DNA from: Muribaculaceae bacterium
GTDB taxonomy: Bacteria; Bacteroidota; Bacteroidia; Bacteroidales; Muribaculaceae
Assembly (NCBI GenBank): GCA_022510505.1
Contig: JAFLTL010000015.1
Location: 1-52,684, forward strand
Length of the DNA: 52,684 nucleotides
Direction of reading: 5' to 3'
This document shows positions 12,699 to 20,237 of the stretch, piece by piece. The notes under the pieces were generated by a model. That model had not been told where the DNA came from, did no database searches, and was given only the letters and a program-made list of their open reading frames with translations. Numbering within the stretch: position 1 is the stretch's first letter; every line of letters starts with the position of its first letter. Made by a program: the position numbers and the translations under genes.

Positions 12699-14597
12699 AT
12701 GTTCCCTTCACCGTTTTTCAGGGTTGCGGCCATCAGTCCAAAAGTTCGGGTGGCCGATGTGGATTTCAACATTCATCAAATTATATCGGCGGTTGAGCTG
12801 ATAAATCGGGAAAAGGTCGACATAGCCGTTTTCCCTGAGCTTTGTGTCACCGGATATACTTGTGGAGACCTCTTCATGACAGAAACATTGATTGAACAGG
12901 CTTGGAAAGGTGTCCAGGAAATAGCCCGCAAGACGAAAGACATTGACAGTGTATTTATCATTGGAACTCCAATTCTTAAAAACGGAAGGCTTTTCAATTG
13001 TGCCCTCCTCTTGCATGCCGGAGAGGTGAAAATGACTGTGGAAAAAAAACACATTCCCAATTATAATGAATTCTATGAGAAGAGATGGTTTTCACCTTCA
13101 ATCGAAAAACCGGAACTTTTCCAACTTAAAGGCGTCAATATCGGCATAGAAATCTGTGAAGACTTATGGACACCGAATCCACCTTCGGTCAATCTTTGTC
13201 AAGCCGGAGCCGACATTATCTTCAACCTTTCAGCATCCAACGACACAACCGGTAAATATGAATACCTTCTTGAACTGATTAAACATCAGTCGGCAGCTTG
13301 CATTTGCGGTTACGTCTATGCCTCGGCAGGGTTCGGAGAATCTTCTTCCGACTTGGTTTTCGACGGCAAAACTATCATAGCCGAGAACGGGCACATTCTT
13401 GAGCAAAATCATCGCTGGAACAACGATCTATCGTTGGTGATTGCTGATTTAGATATTGAGGCAATAAGACATGACCGCATTGTAAGAAATTCGTTCCATG
13501 ACGGAAATGAAGAGGCTGTAGATGTCATTATAGCAGAAAAGCCAGGACATGAAAGAAACAGCGAAGACATTCTCAGAAAAGTCAATCCATTGCCATTTGT
13601 ACCTTCCGACTTCGTTATGCGGCAGCAACGATGCAACGAGATAATAAACATCCAGGCTGCCGGACTCTCACAAAGACTTGATGCGATAAAATGCCGGAAT
13701 CTTGTGGTTGGACTGTCAGGAGGTCTCGATTCAACCCTTGCCCTACTTGTGGCTTGCAAAGCTTTCGATAGGCTGGGACTTGACAAAAAGGGAATTCTCG
13801 CTGTTACGATGCCCGGGTTTGGAACGACGAGCCGAACAGAAAACAATGCAGAAAAGCTCGCAGAATTAGCCGGAGTTTCTCTAAAGAAGATATCTATTGT
13901 AACTGCGGTAAACCAGCATTTTGAAGATATCGGACATGACAGCTCGGTTCATGATGTAACCTATGAAAATTCCCAGGCAAGAATAAGAACTTTGATTCTT
14001 ATGGATCTGGCCAACAAAATGAATGGCTTGGTTCTTGGAACAGGCGACCTTTCGGAACTTGCATTGGGTTGGGCCACTTATAATGGCGACCACATGTCGA
14101 TGTACAGTGTCAATTCGGGAGTTCCTAAGACCCTTGTCAGATATCTTATAAAAAGCTTTGCAGAAGATAACAACGTGGACAAAAGCATGCGCGAAGTGCT
14201 CAATGATATAGTTGACACTCCTGTTAGTCCCGAGCTTCTGCCTCCGACCGAAAAAGGCGAGATCAGTCAGATTACCGAGGATTTGGTGGGACCCTATGAA
14301 CTTCACGACTTCTTCCTGTATCATTTCCTTAGATTCGGAGCATCACCCGAAAAGATTCTTTCTCTTGCACTAATTGCCTTCAAGGAGAAATTTGACCGAG
14401 ACATTATTCTCCATTGGATGAAAGTCTTCTTTAAAAGGTTCTTCGCCCAGCAATTCAAACGTTCCTGTATGCCCGACGGACCAAAGGTCGGAAGCATTTG
14501 CCTCTCACCCCGAGGCGATTGGAGAATGCCATCCGACGCTTCTTCCCGCGAATGGATTGAATTAATAGACAAACTGATTGAAGAAACCAAAAAATGA
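12699..14597 (+). CDS. nadE: Glutamine-dependent NAD(+) synthetase
   Basis: NadE makes NAD from nicotinic acid adenine dinucleotide with ammonia released from glutamine. The 632-residue protein has an N-terminal nitrilase-type amidase with the triad E47 (FPELCVTGYT), K116 (EKKHIPNYNEFYE) and C153 (IEICEDLW). The C-terminal ATP-dependent synthetase has the PP-loop GLSGGLDSTLALL. ATG 12699 fits the family N-terminus. Its last codons overlap the next gene (ATGA, 14594-14597), so this housekeeping gene appears coupled to the envelope genes behind it. Confidence 0.96.
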   Translation: MFPSPFFRVAAISPKVRVADVDFNIHQIISAVELINREKVDIAVFPELCVTGYTCGDLFMTETLIEQAWKGVQEIARKTKDIDSVFIIGTPILKNGRLFNCALLLHAGEVKMTVEKKHIPNYNEFYEKRWFSPSIEKPELFQLKGVNIGIEICEDLWTPNPPSVNLCQAGADIIFNLSASNDTTGKYEYLLELIKHQSAACICGYVYASAGFGESSSDLVFDGKTIIAENGHILEQNHRWNNDLSLVIADLDIEAIRHDRIVRNSFHDGNEEAVDVIIAEKPGHERNSEDILRKVNPLPFVPSDFVMRQQRCNEIINIQAAGLSQRLDAIKCRNLVVGLSGGLDSTLALLVACKAFDRLGLDKKGILAVTMPGFGTTSRTENNAEKLAELAGVSLKKISIVTAVNQHFEDIGHDSSVHDVTYENSQARIRTLILMDLANKMNGLVLGTGDLSELALGWATYNGDHMSMYSVNSGVPKTLVRYLIKSFAEDNNVDKSMREVLNDIVDTPVSPELLPPTEKGEISQITEDLVGPYELHDFFLYHFLRFGASPEKILSLALIAFKEKFDRDIILHWMKVFFKRFFAQQFKRSCMPDGPKVGSICLSPRGDWRMPSDASSREWIELIDKLIEETKK

Positions 14598-15616
14598 GAT
14601 ATTTTGTTTTTCCGCTATTGGTTTGCTTCGTTTCAAAGCTTTCAAGTCAAGATTTCCCTTCATGGTCAGTCAATCTGTCAGGTGTCAATCTAAAAGAAGC
14701 CGTAAGAATCAACTGTTCCCCGTCTAACTATGTAAATTCAAACCAAATTGATGAATTGATTCTTGATATCGACCTCAAGAATGATTCTGTCTTGAGTCGG
14801 TTTTCGTTGTCAACCTATTCTTTGTCTCAGGCAAAATCTGGATTGACCCCGTTATGGTTGGTTCCCTCAATTTGGTACAGGAATGCATCGAAAATTGAAA
14901 AGGAACACGCAACAAGCGATTTGTTTAATATTTTTCCTGCTGAAATTGATTTTGCGAACACCAGAGATGATTATATGCCGGGCACTCCGGTCGAAGCTTA
15001 TTGGAGTAACGATATAATCACAATTGGACCCGACGAACATGACCAGGGTGTCTGGACATTCCCCGAGAAATTCCGTGGAGAATTTGCCCGCACATTCTTC
15101 TATATGGCAACCGTCCATCCAATGGATCTTTGGGGCTCATATGGTCAAGTTTTTATGGTCGATGGCAGTTATCCGTCTTTGTCTAAAAATGCCTTAGAAA
15201 TGCTTCTTGAATTCCACGACAATTATCCGCCATCCGAAGAAGAAATTCAAAGAAACCGATTAATTGAGAAAATCCAGGGAAATATCAATGTATTCGTAAC
15301 CTTCCCTGAAATGGTTTCCCATATTTGGGGCGACAAAAAAAACACGCCTTTTCAAGGTGGCTCAGATGAAAATAATGAAACAGGCGAAGATAATCAGTAT
15401 GATGAAAAATATGACCAGCTTCGTGGCTATTATTCCATCAATGACATCATCTGGTTGAAATCTCCCTTTATCCCCGATGATGCTTCATGGAGTGTCGATG
15501 GCACTGCTTTTGACGGCGAATCAATCAAAGCCTCGGAACTCAGTCAAGGGAAACATCTTCTTGAATTCAGATCCTTATCAATGACCGGGAAACTTTATAT
15601 TGAAATAGCCAAATGA
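14594..15616 (+). CDS. Secreted endonuclease I-like protein lacking the catalytic histidine
   Basis: The 340-residue protein starts with a signal peptide (about 1-18) and resembles the EndA/endonuclease I family in its middle part. The matching blocks are DLFNIFPAE (109-117), GEFARTFFYMA, and RNRLIEKIQGNINVFVTFPE ending in HIWG. In active members the first block reads DLHHxxP with a catalytic histidine; here positions 111-112 are F and N, so nuclease activity is doubtful. A stretch rich in D, E, G and N (about 250-275) leads to an extra C-terminal beta-like domain of about 60 residues. It overlaps nadE and the next lipoprotein gene by 4 nt each. The fold is inferred; the loss of His is seen. 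Confidence 0.7.
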   Translation: MRYFVFPLLVCFVSKLSSQDFPSWSVNLSGVNLKEAVRINCSPSNYVNSNQIDELILDIDLKNDSVLSRFSLSTYSLSQAKSGLTPLWLVPSIWYRNASKIEKEHATSDLFNIFPAEIDFANTRDDYMPGTPVEAYWSNDIITIGPDEHDQGVWTFPEKFRGEFARTFFYMATVHPMDLWGSYGQVFMVDGSYPSLSKNALEMLLEFHDNYPPSEEEIQRNRLIEKIQGNINVFVTFPEMVSHIWGDKKNTPFQGGSDENNETGEDNQYDEKYDQLRGYYSINDIIWLKSPFIPDDASWSVDGTAFDGESIKASELSQGKHLLEFRSLSMTGKLYIEIAK

Positions 15617-16059
15617 AAACCTTTATCGTCACTCTGTTGCTTCTGTTTTTTGTATCCTGTAGCAAAGGAGCCTCTGAAGAAAGAGGTCATAACGGAAGAG
15701 AAGAAGGAAACGGATATCCGGCCCTCCCCGACGGTTCTACCTATACCGACCGTGACTTGGCCGAAATGAAAGATAATAGAGCTCGGTTTTCAGCAAGAGG
15801 CATCGAACTACGTTTTGGAGAACCAGGCATACTCTATACTCAATCAGCTGATAAAGAACAGACATCAATTCGTGACCTCTCAAACGATGGACACCTAGGG
15901 ACTTTTTCACGGAAAACCCGAAGGTTTGAACTCGATGGGGAAATAATCGCCTATGACGCTGTGGAAATCCAAAACGACGAGCAACTTGGAATAACCTGGT
16001 GGCGCGCCTACACCAAAGGTGATTCAACCGCCGTTTATTTTGTCACCCTCGATGACTGA
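15613..16059 (+). CDS. Small lipoprotein of unknown function
   Basis: The product has 148 residues with a lipoprotein signal ending LFFVSC (lipidated C16). The mature part is hydrophilic, starts with a G/E/N-rich linker, and continues into a beta-rich domain with a WWRAYTKGDS segment. No acidic export signal directly follows the cysteine, so retention on the periplasmic face is more likely than surface display. I do not recognise the family. It overlaps the nuclease-like gene by 4 nt and precedes the CHASE2 gene by 9 nt, so it belongs to the same operon. Confidence 0.75.
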   Translation: MKTFIVTLLLLFFVSCSKGASEERGHNGREEGNGYPALPDGSTYTDRDLAEMKDNRARFSARGIELRFGEPGILYTQSADKEQTSIRDLSNDGHLGTFSRKTRRFELDGEIIAYDAVEIQNDEQLGITWWRAYTKGDSTAVYFVTLDD

Positions 16060-16068
16060 ACCCCCATT

Positions 16069-17247
16069 ATGAAACGTTTGAAAAAGGAAACAGAAATAGG
16101 GTTGCTAAAAGTGACAGCTATTACCGTCTTGGGATTCCTTCTTTCACTTTTTCTCTATCAACCGTTTACCATCTCTACTACCGTCCTGGTTCCAACAGGA
16201 GCGCGTGGCGACTATAATGTTACAGATTACTACAGTTCCGTAGCCGATTCTCGTCCGGTCAGGACCCTCGACAACAGCATTATAATTGTCGACATTCGTG
16301 ACTGCTCCCGTAATGAAATCGCCGAAGCATTGGAATACATTTCTTATTTTGAACCGGCGGCTGTTGGACTCGATGTTGTCTTTGAAGAGCCGGGAGATGA
16401 AGACATTGACCAATATTTGTTGAACGTTGTCAATTCCTACGACAAGACTCTCGTTCTTCCTGTAATCCTTGCTCAAAACGACACCACTGGCATGTTTGAA
16501 GTTAAGGAGGAATGTTTTTTCATGCCAGAGGTTGAAAACCCAACGTTAGGAGTAGTCAATTTGCCGTCAAGATTCAAAAACGGTACAAAAAGAGAGTTCC
16601 CTGGATATTTTCCACTGGAAAATGGGGACACTCTTGACTCATTTGTTTCTGGATTGGCACGCATTGCAGATCCCTTGGCCTATTATCATCTATGCCGACG
16701 TGGCAACACTAAGGAATTCATTAACTATCCGTCCCGATCATTTCGCATAATTAAGGGAGATTTAACATCTATAATCGACAATTCTGAAATAATCAAGAAC
16801 AATATTGTTTTGGTTGGGAGCGTTAATGATATAGATGATATACATCCCACTCCGGTGGATATGAAGATGTCGGGAATTTTAGTTCATGCATATGCATTAT
16901 CGACAATTCTGCGACATGATTACCTGAATGTACCACCAAGATTCATCAGTCTCGCATTAGCTTTTGTCATGTGTTTCATTGTGATTTCAGTCAGTGTTTT
17001 CATGACATCAGGTTTCAAAGGTATCATTTTGAGGTTTCTGCAATTAATTCTGTTAATAATAGTTGTAATTGCGGGATATTTATTATTTTTGAAACAAAAT
17101 TTGATCATTGACCCGTCTTATGCAATTCTGATTCTGACCTTCGGACTTTTCGCGGCCGATATATGGGCCGGCGGAGTTGTCGCAAGAAAGTATCTGACTA
17201 AAAAGTTAAAGAAACTAAGAAAGACTAAATCAACTCATAATCAATAG
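16069..17247 (+). CDS. CHASE2-domain membrane protein without an output domain
   Basis: One N-terminal membrane helix (about 14-33) is followed by an extracytoplasmic CHASE2-type sensory domain (about 55-280). Typical features are the IIIVDIRDCS start, the AAVGLDVVFEEP segment and the late KNNIVLVGSVND block before the HAYALSTIL helix. Three more helices close the protein (about 292-315, 322-345 and 352-372), then a short basic tail. CHASE2 proteins usually carry a cyclase, kinase or similar cytoplasmic domain, and none is present in these 392 residues. Any signal must pass through partners, perhaps the FecR-like and propeller proteins encoded next. Confidence 0.85.
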   Translation: MKRLKKETEIGLLKVTAITVLGFLLSLFLYQPFTISTTVLVPTGARGDYNVTDYYSSVADSRPVRTLDNSIIIVDIRDCSRNEIAEALEYISYFEPAAVGLDVVFEEPGDEDIDQYLLNVVNSYDKTLVLPVILAQNDTTGMFEVKEECFFMPEVENPTLGVVNLPSRFKNGTKREFPGYFPLENGDTLDSFVSGLARIADPLAYYHLCRRGNTKEFINYPSRSFRIIKGDLTSIIDNSEIIKNNIVLVGSVNDIDDIHPTPVDMKMSGILVHAYALSTILRHDYLNVPPRFISLALAFVMCFIVISVSVFMTSGFKGIILRFLQLILLIIVVIAGYLLFLKQNLIIDPSYAILILTFGLFAADIWAGGVVARKYLTKKLKKLRKTKSTHNQ

Positions 17248-17260
17248 ATTACACGCAAAC

Positions 17261-18097
17261 ATGAAACGGCTTGCCTTTCTAATCGGATTAATAATCTTTG
17301 GAGCTGTAGCTGCCTTTTCAAAATACACCATTTTCAATTTCCAAGGAAAAGTTCAGGTTGAGAAAAACGGTGAGTTAGTACCGGTTCAGAAGGAAATGGA
17401 ATTGAAGTTCAGTGACGTCCTTGTACTTGATAAAGGTGCATCACTTGAAATTCTTAACACAATGAATTCCAAAATCTACAAAACCGACCATGCCGGGTTA
17501 ATCACTGTTCAGCAAATATTCATCAACGGCCGCAGCGAAAACGCATTGAACGACATAACCAAGAATGTGAAATTTACTCGCGGCAAAAGCCGTGAATCAA
17601 ACGTATACATTGACAACGGAGCAGTCAAGCGTTCTATGGCTGTATATGACAAAGATGGCAGCAATATCGAAGTAGACCCTAAAACGCTAAGCCATCACAT
17701 TGTTAAACTTTTAAATAATTTGTCAAGCTACACGGCAACCGAAATTCCCGGCAACTTCAATTATGAAAGGACCGATGAAGGTGGATTGATTTTTTCCTTT
17801 GAAAACACACAGGATTTTCCACTTTATTTTAATGTCATAAAAATCAGAAACAATGACAAGAACGAAATTGTGATTTCAGAGCTTGGACAACCAACCGGTT
17901 GCTATTCTCTTCTCCCGGGACAATCCGTCACACGAGAACAAGCCAATGGACTAAACCCTGAAGAAGAACACATTCTGATTATCACCCCCTATAATTTCGA
18001 CATGGACGAGTTGCTCAACAATGTCGACCTGACTCTTTCCAATAATGAGGAGATAATTCCTGATGACAATCTCCCGGTATACATGTTTGTAATGTAA
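17261..18097 (+). CDS. Exported FecR-like protein
   Basis: The 278-residue protein has a signal peptide (about 1-19) and an N-terminal beta domain of the type seen in FecR and peptidoglycan-bound sensor proteins (FQGKVQVEKNGELVPV, then LKFSDVLVLDKGASLEI). The second half (from about 150) is a separate beta-rich region with no motif I can name. FecR-like and CHASE2 domains are often found together in bacterial envelope sensors, and here the CHASE2 gene ends 13 nt upstream. No sigma factor gene is adjacent, so a FecI/FecR switch is not supported. Confidence 0.65.
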   Translation: MKRLAFLIGLIIFGAVAAFSKYTIFNFQGKVQVEKNGELVPVQKEMELKFSDVLVLDKGASLEILNTMNSKIYKTDHAGLITVQQIFINGRSENALNDITKNVKFTRGKSRESNVYIDNGAVKRSMAVYDKDGSNIEVDPKTLSHHIVKLLNNLSSYTATEIPGNFNYERTDEGGLIFSFENTQDFPLYFNVIKIRNNDKNEIVISELGQPTGCYSLLPGQSVTREQANGLNPEEEHILIITPYNFDMDELLNNVDLTLSNNEEIIPDDNLPVYMFVM

Positions 18098-18126
18098 TTA
18101 ACACACTAAATAACAACAAACAAAAA

Positions 18127-20205
18127 ATGAAAAAAATCACATTTGTTTCGACAATTGGATTGGTCCTCATGATGCTCATACCTTGTATCGGAAACGCGCA
18201 GGGAACTACCGACCGTCACGATTATCTTTTCAAGCAGAAAGCCACCCCTTCTGGTTTGGCAGTTACTGATAATGTAATCTATGCCTATGCCAATAATAAG
18301 ACTTATACGCTTCGTGGCGATGAGTTGTCGACATTCGGCGACGACGTTCTTGACGTTCAGCAAAGCCCTGCAGGACTCAGCTACGCGGTAATTTCACGTA
18401 AGAAAAACAAAACCGAGGTTGCTGTTTTCGATCCGTTGGAAGTCGACAAGGAAATTTTCAAACTTAACAACAAAAAATATGGCGAACCAACTGCCATTTC
18501 CTATACTCCTGATGCTCGTCGTCTTTTAATCGCAACAACGACCGGGTTGAAAATTTTCGACGCTCGTAATTTTACCCTCCTGGGAGAAATGCCACTCCCC
18601 TATGAACCAACCGAAATTGCAGTTAGCAATAACAACAACTTTCTGGCGATTTCAAACGGAGAGAAAGTGACTGTCTACAATTTCGAAACTCAAAAAGAGA
18701 GAAAAAGCTGGAATTTTGAAGAAGGCGTCTCCGCTATAGGTTTCTCGAAAGACAACACCCAGTTTGCAGTTCTTTCAAAAGATGGTTACATGAATGTTTA
18801 CGACACAATCAATTTCCTCGTTAAGAAAAGCGTTGAGGACCTCGGTGACGGCATCGACGGTGGCTTCAATTTCGACGGAAAATATGTTGCTGTTGCCAGC
18901 AGTCCTGAAAACATCATGGTCATTAACCTTCTGAACGACGAAGAGAGAGATTCAATTAACGTTCCAACTGGACTTGTCAGCGACATTGAACTGATTCTCG
19001 ACAGCAGCAAAAAGACTCTTCTGGCTTTTAACACACTTAATGCGGTTGGTGCAAAACGTCTCACCAATCTTGAACCTTATTTCGGAAAGCTCATTGCTTC
19101 GGAAGTAAACGAATTGATGAACGAATGGTTGAAGATGATGCCCGGCGAGTCAATGGAAGAATACCGTGCACGTATTAGTGATGAAAATCGTGCGAAGCAA
19201 ATGCGTCTCTTTGAAGATGAGGTGTCGACCCGCTATGCCGACAATCTGCTGAGTATGTCGACTATATCTCTTGGTAAATACGACCGTAGTAACAATCTTC
19301 TAGAGCTGGATTTCGACAACATGCCGAACATCTATCTACCGGTTCCCGAGACCGAAGTTGGAGCATTCGCTGATGTCAACAAACTTAAATTCAGCGATAC
19401 CAAATACGGTATAATGGATAATGACAACTTTGAACTTATATATGCCAAGATTCACAATAACGAAAACGGACTCGATTACATCTATGACAATCTCGACCGC
19501 AAACCACTGAGTTTCATGGGATCCGATGACGACCTCGTATCTATTGAAATAATTCAACAACAGCAAATGGAGGAACTGCGACTTCAAGAACTTCGCCAAC
19601 GTGTCATGGATGAGGCAAAAAAAGAAAATGTAATCTCGGATCACACCAACATCACTGTTGACTCTCGAATTGTTCCCGATTATAATGCCGATGGCAAACG
19701 CATCCTGAACTATCAAGTCAATTTCTCCTATGAGGTTGAACCCGGCTTCTCGGCTCAGGAAGATTTCGCCCCTGGAAAATATGAAGTCTCCCAGTCGGGT
19801 GCTGCTTCTTCAATGCTCTCGATTATCAAGCAGGCATTTGAGGGTGATCTGGCTCAGTATCTGACCCCTGGCAAGAAATTGATGGTGAAAATCTATGGAA
19901 ATGCCGACTCAAGCCCAATCGCAAGAGCTATTCCTTATTCGGGAGTATATGGCGACTTTGACAATGAACTCGTCTATCAAAACGGGCAACTCAAAGGAAT
20001 CAGCATCAACAAAAAAAGCGGCATAACCCAAAACGAACAGTTGGCTTTCCTCAGAGCCTATGGCGTAACCGATTATCTTAACAATAACGTCGATGCGATT
20101 AAAGATATGAACACCGACACCAACTACTACATCGACGTGCTCGAAGGTAAAGGTGGCGAATACCGTCGCATCACAGCTGAATTCACAATCGTTGACGTTT
20201 TCTAA
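18127..20205 (+). CDS. Exported beta-propeller protein with OmpA-like C-terminal region
   Basis: A signal peptide (about 1-25, GNAQ) precedes WD40/YVTN-like repeats from about 30 to 325, such as PTAISYTPDARRLLIAT, PTEIAVSNNNNFLAIS and VSAIGFSKDNTQFAVLS. A helical linker (about 325-370) and a beta region follow. The helix at about 475-500 is rich in Q, E and L. The C-terminal part (about 580-692) has features of an OmpA-like peptidoglycan-binding fold: a KIYGNADSSP strand, NEQLAFLRAYGVTDYL helix and final YRRITAEFTI strand, with an insertion after ADSS. It could anchor the propeller to the cell wall. The gene lies 32 nt upstream of the caspase gene. Confidence 0.75.
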   Translation: MKKITFVSTIGLVLMMLIPCIGNAQGTTDRHDYLFKQKATPSGLAVTDNVIYAYANNKTYTLRGDELSTFGDDVLDVQQSPAGLSYAVISRKKNKTEVAVFDPLEVDKEIFKLNNKKYGEPTAISYTPDARRLLIATTTGLKIFDARNFTLLGEMPLPYEPTEIAVSNNNNFLAISNGEKVTVYNFETQKERKSWNFEEGVSAIGFSKDNTQFAVLSKDGYMNVYDTINFLVKKSVEDLGDGIDGGFNFDGKYVAVASSPENIMVINLLNDEERDSINVPTGLVSDIELILDSSKKTLLAFNTLNAVGAKRLTNLEPYFGKLIASEVNELMNEWLKMMPGESMEEYRARISDENRAKQMRLFEDEVSTRYADNLLSMSTISLGKYDRSNNLLELDFDNMPNIYLPVPETEVGAFADVNKLKFSDTKYGIMDNDNFELIYAKIHNNENGLDYIYDNLDRKPLSFMGSDDDLVSIEIIQQQQMEELRLQELRQRVMDEAKKENVISDHTNITVDSRIVPDYNADGKRILNYQVNFSYEVEPGFSAQEDFAPGKYEVSQSGAASSMLSIIKQAFEGDLAQYLTPGKKLMVKIYGNADSSPIARAIPYSGVYGDFDNELVYQNGQLKGISINKKSGITQNEQLAFLRAYGVTDYLNNNVDAIKDMNTDTNYYIDVLEGKGGEYRRITAEFTIVDVF

Positions 20206-20237
20206 GGATTGTGTTTCCCCTTTTATAAAACATAAAA

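Noticed and set aside
17261-18097. FecI/FecR-type iron sensing switch
   Set aside because: No extracytoplasmic-function sigma gene is adjacent, and the FecR-like match is limited to the N-terminal beta domain.
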